Made by a program: the position numbers and the translations under genes
Source of the DNA: Eustoma russellianum
Lineage: Eukaryota > Streptophyta > Magnoliopsida > Gentianales > Gentianaceae
Length of the DNA stretch: 64,000 bases
Reading direction: 5' to 3'
NCBI GenBank assembly: GCA_036186865.1
Contig: AP025075.1
Coordinates: 16,145,548-16,209,547, forward strand
In this document: positions 48,401-59,880 of the stretch, piece by piece
How positions within the stretch are numbered: position 1 is the first letter of the stretch
How the letters are laid out: every line of letters begins with the position of its first letter
Notes under the pieces: generated by a model
What the model saw: only the letters and a program-made list of their open reading frames with translations
The model's database searches: none
What the model was told of the DNA's origin: nothing

Positions 48401-50084
48401 ATGATTCTTACTTTGGATATCTTGGATGCTTCTACTTGTGGAGCCCCTTCCATGAAGAGATGATGAGTTTTGTGAGGAATTGTATGATGAAGAAGAAGTG
48501 TAGAAAGAAAAAGAATATTTTTACCTTTAGTTTTCTTGAATATGAGTTCAACTCCTTACTTGAGAATGGAAGAATTCTCTTCCTTGTGTGACTTAGCACC
48601 CTCGGCTGAGGGAAATTGAAGGGAGATAGAAGTGTTTGGATTTTGGAAAGAAAAATGGAGTGGAGAGAATTCTTTTTAGTGAGAGAGAAATTTTATAAAT
48701 GAAGGTTGTGAATATCAAGTGGGGAAAGAAGTATTAATGTCGATGACTTATGCTTGGAGGGTGGTGTAAGAAATTTCATGGGGATAATGGAGTGATTACC
48801 TTTCTTGGGTGAAGGAGTGAGGGGAGAAGAAAAAGGACATGCATGGAAATGGATTGGGCATTGGGTGAAGTCTTACAATGTGTAAGACTTGCCATGATTA
48901 TGGAAGAACAAAAAAAATTTCTTGGAAAGGAGAAAGGGGCCGGATGGGATAGTGACTAGAGGGGTCCTTGGATTTGAGAAAAATTGTAATGCATGAAATT
49001 ATATTGGTGATATTTAGCTTGTGTAAGAGATGGAAGTGATAGAGTCCATTATATCTCTTTCTATTTAATAGTCGAAAATTCTTCTATTAGTGTTGGGAAC
49101 TTTATGTGTTGTCTAAGGACCATGAAAATAGGGAATTCTCTCTTTTGTGTGAGATTTGATTGGTACTTAAATTATTTGTATAAGGGTTGAGTAAGGATTT
49201 AATATAGCACATGGTTTGCAAGGAGGAATATCTCTTTTCCTTGGTTCTTGTTAATGCTGAAAATATAGTAAAAGGTAATGGTGAACACTTTTGCCTCATT
49301 ATCTAATAAATAGCAAAAGTATTTGCATGAATTCCCATTGGTGTTTGTCTTACTTTATGTAAGAGGGAATGACTAATTTTTGAAAATGAGCCTTATGCCC
49401 TTTTTTCCCTTAACCGATTTTATGCTAGTAGGAAAAAGAAAATGATTATATCTTGGTTGGAATAAAAATAATTGCAAGAAAAGAAACCTTGCATGTAATG
49501 TGACAGGAGAGGAGATTAGTAAGGTAGTAGGTTGAGGTGATGGGAGTAATCATGTAAGGAAAAGAAGGTCATGCATGGATTCCATTTGGAAAGTGTAAGA
49601 AGCTATTATGATGGTTTAAGAAAAGGCATCCAACCTTAATTCCTAGCATTGGCCGAAATTTCTTTGTGTGATAGGCAATGAGGAAGCTTCTTGTAGTAGT
49701 AAAGGTGAGAACAAAGTTTTTGCATGTAATTCTATTGGTCCTTTGTTTCCTTTGTGTAAGAATTGAATGACTAAAGGTAATAAAATAAGCTAAAAGTAAA
49801 AGAACCCTTTTTGGTCTTACCTTTCTCCTTTCTGACCGAAATTCTTATAAGAAAGTGGGTGTTCATTTTTTCTATTACTCTTTCCTTCAAATATCTTCCT
49901 ACTAAGCGGGGTGGAATTCCCTATATGTTTAATTTAATTATTCTTATGTTTCTTTTAAGACTAGGAATTTACAATCGTTTTGTCCATGGTACAATTACAT
50001 ATCTATTATGCTATGTGAGGTACCCTGATCGCATTCTACGTACAATCCCTCTTTCCATTAGTCTTTGAAGTGCGGGTCGTAACA
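45442..50084 (-). repeat. Right part of the split solo LTR
   Basis: This is 4.6 kb of non-coding LTR sequence between the Sirevirus duplication and the terminus GGTCGTAACA. Four GGTGTTACA-like words lie near 46286, 46354, 46473 and 46538. No protein motif was found in any frame. Confidence 0.72.
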
Positions 50085-50089
50085 GTGAG

Positions 50090-50913
50090 GATGGGCCAGG
50101 GGCCTCAGGCGATTGTGTTTTCGCATTCATGACACGTACATTGCATTTATGGTGAGTTGTGACATACGGGTCATGGACGCTCAGTATGGTATACGGTGGT
50201 GGGGCCACGTACGCTCAGTGTGGTGACAGTGGATGGGTACGACCCATAGCCACTCAGTAGGACCTGAGATCATGCTTTGCACGGTAGAGATATCGGCATC
50301 CTGCGTGACATGATTTTGTTGCGTGTGACATGCATAGCTGGACATGCATCATGATGTTGCACATTCTTTATCTGGAGTGAATTACTTTTCAGAATTCTTT
50401 CATATGCTTATGTGATATCATGTTATGTGCTATGTGTTGTATCATTCTTGTATGCTCGCCTTGTACTAGTTGGAGGCAGGTGCCTACTGGGTGATTTTTC
50501 GTCACTCACCCCTACTGCCCCCTCCAGATGAGCAGGAAGAGACCTACGACTATGTCTTTGTTGAGGACGGGACTGATACGGCAGAGTGGGCAGACTGACG
50601 GTTGCATCTAGGACACGAAGAGACCCTGCAGCTGTCTTTTATTATTTCATTGGGATTTCATCAGACACTACCTTGTTAGACTGATAGCACTTAAATGCTA
50701 GTACATTGAATTTATTATCATGACTTATTTAATATTTTATTGAGGATTTTCTTTTATTCATGATATTTAATGTGATGGTAATTCGTTTCCGCGAGAAAAA
50801 TTTCTATGTCTTTTCAGACATGTAGGAACTGGATTCGACACTTTGTATTCTCCTTAGCGAGATACGACAGGTGCACTGTTCCTGAGGCTATGGCGCAGGA
50901 GCGGGGCGTTAAA
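50090..50913 (+). repeat. Right arm of the old Tekay-type LTR
   Basis: AGGTGCCTACTGGGTGAT...GCAGAGTGGGCAGACTGACGG (about 50475-50601) matches the reverse of 6046-6160 in the young Tekay-type LTR. It ends GGAGCGGGGCGTTAAA, like that LTR's GCGGGGCGCTACA, so the two are related families. The final CA has become AA. Confidence 0.8.
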
Positions 50914-52085
50914 GGTGGTATCAGAGCCGAGAATTCAGATCCGCCTCGGAAACGCAGGATTAACTAGATCACCTAGACATAAGCTATGCTCTTTTCCTAG
51001 AAATGACGATTATACCCCTAATAAATGAAGTAGACCTAAGTTATGATCGGGTTAAGGGAGGTGTGTGTCGATGGTGTGCTTTCTCTATTTAATTACTGTT
51101 GTACCCTTGAACCTTCGCATGAGCCCCATAAATGCTCAAATCCCTCTATTACTCCCGTCAATCCGAATTATTGTCAAGGTTCGCGTGAAATCCAAGAAAA
51201 TGGCGCCGTGTCGTGAACAATCTGGCAAAGGAGGCAATGATGGTTGTGGTAATGACCACCAGGATCAGGGGGTCATCCTCCAGTTATCGACCGACACCAT
51301 GGCCGCCACTTTGGCACAACAGCGACAGTAGACTGAGTAGAGCCAGTAGCAGTTGAACCAGCGTCTTTTGCTGCTGCCACCACCGGATCTAAGGTTCTAC
51401 TACATGGAAATGCAGGACGTCCAGAATTCGATGTTTAGAAGGACCCTTCACTGGGGAGGCAGAGATATGCGACATGGCCACTAATAATCATAACACCGCT
51501 CGCAACGAAAGTACAGTCGTGGAGGAGTGCATGGCCACCGTCGCAATCATGTGCTCATTGTGGATGCCACACTCGGGTCAGTGTGGGGGGGATTATGCAA
51601 GTTTGAGTGCGACAACCAGGAAATTTTACAAGTGAGTGCACTGAGCAGAGGCCGGCGCCACCATCACAACAGAATCAGGAACAACATAAAAGGGAAGCAA
51701 GGATCAGTGCCAGATTCACGTGATGACTGATGCAGACATCGGGGAGGCTAGCGACATCATAGCAGAGTTCAACTGCCGGCGACCAGGTATTAATGACTCA
51801 TCATCAGTACAAAGGATGTTAGTCAGAGATAACGAGTTGCGCAGCGGAAGCGTGGCTTTCTTAAGTCACTTAAGTTCAGAAGAGTGAACCTCAGTGGACC
51901 CGAAGAAGATTAATGATATCGCTGAGTAGCCCTCACCGACCAAGGTGACTGAGGTAAAGAGTTTTCTTGGTTGTCCAGCTGCTACATGGAATTTGTTGAA
52001 GGATTTTCGTCGATACTGGTCCGTCTGAGCAGATGAAAGCATAAGAAGGCGAAGTTTGAGTGGGCAGTTGATATCAACAACGTTT
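50914..52085 (+). pseudogene. Remnant of a Tekay-type gag-pol, heavily decayed
   Basis: The primer site TGGTATCAGAGCC is at 50916. The Gag start at 51200 (MAPCREQSGKGGNDG) resembles MPPRREPSGNDGNDR of the young element. A later piece (near 51390) reads PPPDLRFYYMEMQD. A third (51724) reads MTDADIGEASDI, like the end of the young Gag, and an RT-like piece near 51930-52060 has TKVTEVKSFLG followed by EFVEGFSS in another frame. Everything between is deleted or scrambled, and the three introns cannot be judged because the flanking exon sequence is lost. Confidence 0.72.
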
Positions 52086-52905
52086 TGCTGAGCCAAAGAA
52101 AAAAAAAGAAGAAGAAAAAAAACCTAAACATAAGACTATGATACATAATTTTTGCTAATTAACTATATATACACACACTGATCAGTACAACATACCTTAA
52201 TGACATATTTCCACATATCAAACACGTACTGTAACATCAACCATACAAAATCCAACACAACTACACAAAGAAACATAACACAGTACGAGAAAAAAAGACA
52301 TATCACATAACATAATGAACTATGAATATACAACAACATAATTCAACGAATTATATATAAATATCACATAAAAGTCAGGTGCACAAACACAACATAATGC
52401 ACACCATACTTATGCACGGCACAAACAAACACATAACTTACCATGACATATAAACAAAATAACTTAAGTCGTTAATAGTAAAATTGCAGTCACAGCTACA
52501 AAACCAATAGCTTTCCCACCATCACATGCCACCACTCCATGCCTAATAAAATTTACTAATTCAAGCACAACTTGAACAATAAATGCCACAATAGGGCAAA
52601 ATAAAAATTAAACACCATATATGACAAAAAAAGAGAAAAATTTACCAGCTTGATGTAACGTACTTACATAAAAATATTATGCACAAGACATACTAACTAC
52701 TAAAATATGTGCATCCTTACAACATTATGACTCTATGAGCTGTAATGAACCAACCGACTTATCAAACCATATAATGTTATTAACACACAAAATACAAACA
52801 GTATAAGTGTAAAATACAAATAATAAATGTTTATATACACATATACCAATACATACAAAGCGACCAACCTGAAAATACGAAGTAATAGGTAAAAGCTCAC
52901 AATAT
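52086..52905. other. AT-rich DNA with no recognisable feature
   Basis: No gene, repeat terminus or protein motif was found. Short A-rich and CA-rich runs are the only visible pattern. It separates the old Tekay remnant from the poly(T) of the first L1 LINE. Confidence 0.5.
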
Positions 52906-54922
52906 ATTTTTATTTTATTTTTTTTATGAAATTATTTATATATTAAAAGCCTCACTTATGGTGGAGGAAAACCATATTACATTGTCAGAGTATTCGAAAT
53001 AATGAAATAACAAAACAAGAATGGCATATCTCCAGTCATATATGATATGCCGCATTAAAACCTTGCCAAGTAAAACCACCCTTGTGGATAAAACCTTAGC
53101 GAAGGAAAAAGCGTACATATTTATACGACTGTCATTGATATGATGAGAACATAGTATGGGGTAGAAATCCATGAATGCCAGCGTATAGTGCGTGAACAGA
53201 AGAATGTGGAGGGTGTTGCAATGGACGCATCGTTGTCTTGTCATAGTCTTGAAAGCCCAAACCTCAGAAGATGTCCAGAGAGAAAGGAGGTCAATGTAAG
53301 CATGTAACGTAGCAATCAGCAGCAGAAAAATCCTACACATACCGGAGTCGCCTTGGCAGTTGAAGTGCCAAGGCGACAAAGAGGAAAACAACGCCACGGC
53401 CATCCATGTTGTGAGGTCCGAAAATGCATGAATAATGTGCTCCACTTCAGGAATATAGCTCACCACCATGATGTGGAAAAGAATCTCGCACGAATGGGAA
53501 TAGCACATGAATAGAGCATTAGTGTTTAAAATAATAAACACAAACAGATTAAGAAAATGCATACCCAAGTCGCCTTGACCAAGGGGCCAAGGCGACAGTG
53601 GTAAGAGTCCTGCCACATGAAATCCGTATGAAACCACCATGCGAGTAAACCATGAGCAGCGTATGATCCAGCGACACAGTGTGCCAATCACCGATATGCA
53701 AATAGATAGATGATGAGATAACCAAGTCGCTCCCATGAGAAAAAGTGGAATATTAGACATGCGAAATATAATGTATAAATCATAGAGAAGTGGATGGTCA
53801 ACCATACCGTGCCTGCCTGCCCCCCGAAGGTTGCAGGCAGTAGAAGTGTACCCTAGCCAATCCATATGGAAGACTGCTGTTAAGGCACCCGCAAATGAAC
53901 GGACGTAAGATCCAGTGTGACTGCCGCACGAACTATAGAGGGCAGAGTGTTCGATGTAAAATGTTCCGTGCGCGGGTGTAACATTGCATGCTGTGCTAAG
54001 TAGTGTGCCGCCATGTTTGCCTCCCGATAAATGTGGTTGCAAGAGAGACGATGAAAACGAACAAGGGAATGAAGCCTTTGAAGATGTTGATTGCCATGTG
54101 CAATGTTTTGCTGTGTCAACCGGTCAATCAATTGGGCACAATCTAACTCAAGGATGATGGATCGGTAGAATGGAAAGAAATAGAGGAGCCCAAAAATAGC
54201 TGCTTGAATCTCTGCATGTAAGGGTGAACTGAATGGTAGGCGAAAGGAAATTGCACCAATGCAGGAACCTGTATGATCGCGCAGTATGGCGCCTCCAGAT
54301 GCGAAATTTCGACCCACAGCAGCATCGACATTTAATTTCAATCGTCCAGAAGGTGGTGTGACCCAGCGAACGATCAGTGGACGAGGTGGCCGAACTGCAG
54401 GCAGCCAACTGAAAATTTGTGGTGAGGTAGTAGACAATTTAGAGCCAGCGATCTTTTGTGCCACAAAATAATATCAGAATATATGGAGGACCGAAGGGAA
54501 GACGTTGTGATATGGGTTTTGTCACCATAAACCATGGAAGTATAAGCACACCAGATATTATGAACAATAATCGCAGGGATGACTATTTTATAAACCCCAA
54601 TAAGTGAGGAAATGGATGACCGGTACCACCAGGAAAAAAGATATTGACGGAGCTGTATGGATGATGGAAGAGGACAATGCAGCTCACTTGCAAAATAGCA
54701 CCATAGCGGACGAACATAAGAACAATATAAGAAGACATGATCCACCCTGGCCGACTCATGCTTGCAGAAAGAACATTGTGTCGGTTGAGCCGTTATGTAT
54801 TGTCGAATATAATCCTCAAAAGGCAATGCAGAATTGAAAAGACGCCATAAAAACAATCTGATAGACGGAGAGTGATGTTTCGACCAAATAAATATGGTAG
54901 AAAGCAGTTTTGGAGATGTGGT
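52906..54922 (-). mobile_element. L1-type LINE, 3' part, interrupted by a Sirevirus
   Basis: This is a minus-strand LINE: a T-rich tail at 52906-52925 is the poly(A) end, followed by a 3' UTR of about 950 bp and the ORF2 C-terminus. It shares its 3'-end blocks with the LINE at 56009. The Sirevirus LTR starts at 54923 within the ORF2 reading frame, so the 5' part of this LINE lies beyond the right edge of the window. Confidence 0.85.
53880..54919 (-). pseudogene. L1 ORF2 C-terminus (zinc-binding and RNase H region), frameshifted
   Basis: Read from 54919 downward, the zf-RVT-like region gives FLWRLFNSALPFEDYI, then CSFCKHESARVDHVF. The reading frame shifts near 54440-54470. The second frame (to 53880) is a plant L1-type RNase H: GRLKLNVDAAVGRN, ASGGAILRDHTG, ILELDCAQL and YREANMAAHYLAQ, with the conserved acidic residues present. 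It matches the equivalent part of the LINE at 56737-58800. It is cut by the Sirevirus at its 5' side. Confidence 0.86.
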
Positions 54923-56008
54923 TGTAGAAATAAGAGGGTTTGAGTGATTTCAAAATAAGAAATTTGAATATATATATATATCTATATAAACGTTGAGTAT
55001 ATATATATACACAAGTGTACATGTATGCATGATAACTTGCCTTATTTAGCTTATATATTATGTTGCCGTACTAACGAGCCATGAAGCATTAAAGCTTACA
55101 TCATATGGCGAACATTTGTTGAGTTTATACTATTTTCAGGTGCCACAATTAATGAACTAAAGTAGTTCATTAAGTGAAGTACTTAGTTTAATAAACTAAG
55201 TAGTTCATTAAAGGAAGATGCATTTGGAAAAGGCACAAAGGCAACATGGCTATGGAAGGAAAGTCTTCTTCTCCTCCCCACATTCATTCCACACGCCTTT
55301 TACACATATATATACTATATTTTCAGATTTTTTATAAAAGGCACATACACATGTATTCCAACGTACTACCGACACGTTATATATCTTACGTACGTACGTT
55401 AACGTCACACCACCATACTTAACTCATATTTATGAGTATATTCAGGTCTTATATCATATGATATAAGATATGGTGATGACAAATTAAATACGACACGATA
55501 AAAGGTTCTAAACCGAAATTTGTCGTATCGGGCGAATACCGAAACTTCGCCAACGTGTCAAGTACTTGCCATAATTAAATGGCCAGCCCATATACATCAA
55601 AAATTGATGAAAATTTCGTGATACACATGGTGTGATTAGCCAAAAATACTTTCCATGTTGGCACACACAAATCACCCCACATTTAGGCCAAAATGTGAAG
55701 ATTCCAATTTTAATTTTGTCACATGTTTATGGTACCACTTTAAATCAGCCAAGTGCTGAAATTTAAAGTATATATTATATATATATTATGTATAACATAA
55801 TATATATCATGTGCAAAAGTTGGAATTTAAATTAGAGAAAAATCGGGTAATCGATAAATATCGAAAATTCGGTTTTCTACGCACTTAACATGGAACGTTT
55901 TTCTTGAACATCATGTGACACGTATCTAGACACTTTCTACATATAATATACATCTTAAAGTGTTCTAGAAAATTAAATTAAGGGCTGATTGGAATATTAC
56001 ATGTGTGT
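54923..56008 (+). repeat. Sirevirus 5' LTR, left arm
   Basis: It starts TGTAGAAATAAGAGGG and follows the LTR at 14083 up to GGAATATTACATGTGTG, where a LINE poly(T) run begins. Confidence 0.9.
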
Positions 56009-58800
56009 TTTTTTTTTTTTTTTTTAGCAGAAGAAGAGATATTTTATTGATATACCCTCACTTATGGCGGAGGAAAACCCTTTATACATAGTACATGTCA
56101 TCATATGCAAAGTGTGAATATAACGCTCTGATAATTTGCGTTCTCCAATCATATATGATATGTCGCATTAAAACCTTGCCAAGTAAAACCACCCTTGTGG
56201 ATAAAACCTTGGCGAAGGAAAAAGCGTGCATATTTATATGATAGGAGTTTATATCTGTAATAAGAGACAAATAGTAAAGCTTATGTAAACAACAGTGTAG
56301 TGACTTGGCGCATGAGAAGGGACCGAAAATCATGTCATCCAAAATGCATTGTCCTCCATTGTGTGAATATGAAGTTGCTGTGCGTGTAGCTGCTAGATCC
56401 GTAAACCTCCTCCGCTTATCTTGTGTACCGCTTTCCAGAATTGTGTATACGCAAGGCCATAACTCAGTAGATCCATGTATTGCGCAGCCCATATACGTCA
56501 TATGCAAAGAAAACAAAGCATTAATGAATTTGATCGTGTAAAGCACAAAAATGAGGGAACGAGGCATTGAGCAGATAATACCCGGTCTGCCCGTATCACG
56601 AGATACGGACAGGACATATATAGTTTGAGAGGAATAATGAAGAAGAAGAGAGCAAAGTTTAGAGATTACCCATTCTGCCTGTGTCCATAGTTGACACAGG
56701 CAGCCAAACGAAAATGATTTCTGTGCCTCTGGCATATTAGAGTCGTATATAGGGTGTTGAGACATCCGTAAGCAGGGCCCCTTTAACCATAGGAGGCAGC
56801 ATAGACAATGTGCAGAACTGATGAAAGTTTTGATGTAGTTGTCCAAACTGAGCCAACAAATGTGCCACCTCATTTGCCTGACGTGGTATATATGAGACCT
56901 GAACATTCCCATGGATGAGTAGACTATGAAGAAGTGGAGGAACACTCTCAGACTGAAGATACTCTACTACACCCTTTGAGTCTAACTCCATATCCAAGTT
57001 CCTATGACGTTGCAGAAAATACAAAAGGGCCATGCTAGCTGCTTGCAACTCCGCTTGAAATGGGGAAGACAATGGGAGATAAAATACAATTGCTTCCTGT
57101 AAATTGCCTGCTGTGTCTCTCAAAACTGCGCCGCCTGATGCTGTGCGTGAACCATGTGCTGCATCTACATTTAGTTTCAGTCTTCCTGGAGGGGGTGTAC
57201 ACCATTTGACAATTTGTGGACGCTGGAGCCGCATTCTTGGTATCAGTCCAAACATAAAAAGATCCTGGTCATTATTGACAAATTTCCTGCCATGCTGTGC
57301 AGAACTCCAAGTATAGATATGACGTCTAATACTCTCTTTTAGCTGGCCAGGGTGATAGTGCTCTTCACCAAATATCCTTGCAGAGTAGGCCTTCCATATT
57401 TGCCATACCACAATTCCTGGTACTATGATCCTCATCACTCCTTTAAAAGACTTCTCACTCGTAGATGTCCACCATGACATAAGATACTGAAATAAATGCA
57501 TGTTACCTGGTTGTGGTCCGTTAATCATTGATGCATAGTATTTCCATATCTGCTGAGTATGTGGGCAGTTGAAAAACAAATGCGCTTGTGTAGCTGAAGA
57601 ATTATGACAAAAAGGACAGCATGTTGGACATATGGCAGTGAATCTACGCAGATTATCTTCAATGGGTAATGCATGGTGATATAACTTCCATAGGATTATT
57701 TGAATATTCGGTTGCTGCAACCTGTGCCATATAAACCTGTGCGAAAGTACTTTTGGTCCAGAGCTCCTAACCAAGTCAAATGCAGATTTTATTGTGAACC
57801 GCCCAGTTGGTTCCAATGTCCATGTCTGTGCTCGATTTTGTCCAACTGTATTTGCAGAGCATAAGTCATGAACTGAGCAAATTCTTTTCCAAGTGACAAT
57901 ATCAGTAATGCATGGTATATAATGTTGACGATGGCCATACTTAGAAGAGAGGAATGCTGTCCATAAACTATTCGTGTTATGATATGACCACCACAATTTA
58001 CATGAGTATGCCTTAGTCAATTCATCCAATCTTCGAAGTCCGAATCCCCCTTCTACCTTTGGCAGAAATAACTTTTCCCAACTAACCCAATGGTATCTTG
58101 GTGCCGTGCCCTGCATTGACCAGAGGAAATTACAAATTTTCTGTCGAATAGCTCGGATGATACTCTTTGGTAGTTTATGTGCTGCTATGATATGTGTAGG
58201 TATAGAGCTCAAAACGGATTTAACCAAGGTTAATCTTCCTGCAGGGGACAGAAAACGATTATGCCATCCTAATATTCGCTTATCTATACTAATAAGGAGG
58301 TCTGTACAATGGGTTGGCCTAAGGCCTCCTCGAGTCAATTTCACTCCCAAATACTTCATTGGCAACGAGGCAGCATGTATTTGAAGTTGTGCTTCCATAG
58401 TTCGAAGCTGGCTTGGCGTAACATGCTTAGATGCAATAAATCGGCTCTTACTCAGATTGACCTTTTGACCAGTGATCTCCTGATACAGATCCAAAAACTG
58501 CTTAAATCTCTTCAAATTAGCAGGCAATCCATTGAGAAATACCAACAGATCATCTGCAAAAGCAAGGTGAGTAATTATGGGTTTAACTCTGCCCACTGCA
58601 TATGGCTTAATAATATCCCTTTCAACCAATGCATTAAGTCCTCTGGAAAATGCCTCTGAAACCAAAATAAAGAGTATGGGGGAAAGGGGGTCGCCTTGCT
58701 TTACCCCGCGCGTTGGCTTGAAGAAACCACATGGAGCTCCATTGATGACAATAGATAACGTTGTGCTCTCTAGATGATTAAATATCAGCTTGAGAAAGTG
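56009..58800 (-). mobile_element. 5'-truncated L1 LINE in the Sirevirus LTR
   Basis: The T run at 56009-56027 is the poly(A) tail of a minus-strand LINE. The 3' UTR is about 700 bp, then ORF2. The body ends near 58800 in mid-RT, as 5'-truncated LINEs do. No clear target-site duplication is visible. The LTR segment that should lie between the two arms (about 950 bp) is missing. Confidence 0.86.
56737..58800 (-). CDS. L1 ORF2 C-terminal part: RT, zinc-binding and RNase H regions (5' truncated)
   Basis: The frame is open from the truncation at about 58800 to 56737, roughly 685 residues. It begins within RT: GVKQGDPLSPILF (near 58690), then the catalytic FADDLLVF motif (near 58550). Next come the L1 thumb region (MKYLGVKLTRGG, SPAGRLTLVKSVL), a zf-RVT-like stretch (HRFIWHRLQ, CPTCCPFC, THLFFNCP-like AHLFFNCP) and an RNase H region (GRLKLNVDAAHGSR, ASGGAVLRDTAG, MELDSKG, RQANEVAHLLAQ). 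The N-terminal endonuclease and first RT motifs are absent. The long open frame implies a fairly recent insertion. The first true codon is not in this copy. Confidence 0.9.
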   Translation of the reverse strand, partial: HFLKLIFNHLESTTLSIVINGAPCGFFKPTRGVKQGDPLSPILFILVSEAFSRGLNALVERDIIKPYAVGRVKPIITHLAFADDLLVFLNGLPANLKRFKQFLDLYQEITGQKVNLSKSRFIASKHVTPSQLRTMEAQLQIHAASLPMKYLGVKLTRGGLRPTHCTDLLISIDKRILGWHNRFLSPAGRLTLVKSVLSSIPTHIIAAHKLPKSIIRAIRQKICNFLWSMQGTAPRYHWVSWEKLFLPKVEGGFGLRRLDELTKAYSCKLWWSYHNTNSLWTAFLSSKYGHRQHYIPCITDIVTWKRICSVHDLCSANTVGQNRAQTWTLEPTGRFTIKSAFDLVRSSGPKVLSHRFIWHRLQQPNIQIILWKLYHHALPIEDNLRRFTAICPTCCPFCHNSSATQAHLFFNCPHTQQIWKYYASMINGPQPGNMHLFQYLMSWWTSTSEKSFKGVMRIIVPGIVVWQIWKAYSARIFGEEHYHPGQLKESIRRHIYTWSSAQHGRKFVNNDQDLFMFGLIPRMRLQRPQIVKWCTPPPGRLKLNVDAAHGSRTASGGAVLRDTAGNLQEAIVFYLPLSSPFQAELQAASMALLYFLQRHRNLDMELDSKGVVEYLQSESVPPLLHSLLIHGNVQVSYIPRQANEVAHLLAQFGQLHQNFHQFCTLSMLPPMVKGALLTDVSTPYIRL

Positions 58801-59826
58801 ATCAAAGTGCCAAGTCTTTCTTCTCCTATACTTTCTTTCTTTCTTCTCTTGTAAAAAGCCTATTGTATTTTACTTCTTTCATTCTTGAATAGGCTTCATA
58901 GAAACCACCATTCATTCATCTTTGTAAAAGATTGATCAAGGTGTGATCAATCTTCATCCTAGCGAGGTGGTGGTGTTCGTGTGAATTGTACTCGACATAC
59001 AAGGTTTGTAAAGTGTTGGAGTTAGGTGTAACTCTATCAACCCTGCGGTAAGGTGTACTGCTTGTGTGTGATTAGTGTGAACCAAGGAAGGTGTTCCTTG
59101 AAGACTGGAGTAGGTTGTTTATAACCGAACCAGTATAAAATTCTTGGTGCAATTTACTTTCTGCATTTACGTTTCAGTTTCTGCACTGTTTACTCATATT
59201 GTTCACGTTCGTAAAAATAGTAAACGCTTTCCAAAAATTATAAAAATTTCCAGAAACATACATAAACGTTCTAGGGTTAATTTGGCACAAGTTTCAACCC
59301 TTTTGGACAAGTATAAGTCATTCAAACATCAAAAGTTCTGAGACTAGTGCAGTCTGATTTTCAGACTTGCAAAGGTTGAGACTTTGGGTGTATTTGACCT
59401 ACTTCCCAAAAGAATTTTCAAAAACTGTTTCAACCCATTTAATTATAGTGTGTGAAGAGTTATTGGTCAAATTTTCAGATCATTTGGACATTCACACAAA
59501 TAGTAATTAATTTTTCAAAACCATCTACCGTTTCTGGCAGATTTGCACAATCTGAGTGCCAACGGTTTTTGAAGGGGTTAAAGGTTGAATTTTGATTTGA
59601 AATTTTTAGGGGACCCTCATAACATCTGAGGCTAAGTTCTCTCAAAATTTCATAATTTTTGGAGACCTCTAACCTAGTTTTAAAAAACGTTTTTAAAACT
59701 GGTCCTGAAAACAGAATCTGTTTTCAGAACTTGAATTGGTTAGGTTTAAAGAAATTTTAAAAACCTTATTTTCCGCACCATCTATTCAACCCCCCCCCCT
59801 TCTAGTGGTGCCTTGCAGATCCTACA
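58801..59826 (+). repeat. Sirevirus 5' LTR, right arm
   Basis: It resumes at GATCAAAGTGCCAAGTC, equivalent to about 16096 of the LTR at 14083, and ends CTTGCAGATCCTACA. Confidence 0.9.
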
Positions 59827-59828
59827 AG

Positions 59829-59840
59829 TGGTATCAGAGC
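59829..59840 (+). other. Primer binding site of the right-hand Sirevirus
   Basis: TGGTATCAGAGC lies two bases after the LTR end, as in the other elements of this family. Confidence 0.95.
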
Positions 59841-59880
59841 GCAGGAATACTCACTACAAGGAATCCAACGATTCAGTGAG

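Larger units (their letters stand above)
26848..50084 (-). mobile_element. Gypsy-type solo LTR, about 4.7 kb, split by a nested Sirevirus
   Basis: The plus-strand ends are TGAAGTGCCCGCCC at 26848 and GCGGGTCGTAACA at 50084, so the LTR reads on the minus strand and starts TGTTACGACCCGC. It is flanked by GTGAG on both sides (26843-26847 and 50085-50089). Its 3' end resembles the 3' end of the Tekay-type LTR at 5684. No primer site is seen next to 26848 and no polypurine tract next to 50084, as expected for a solo LTR formed by recombination. Without the nested element (26942-45441) and its duplication it is about 4732 bp. Confidence 0.78.
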
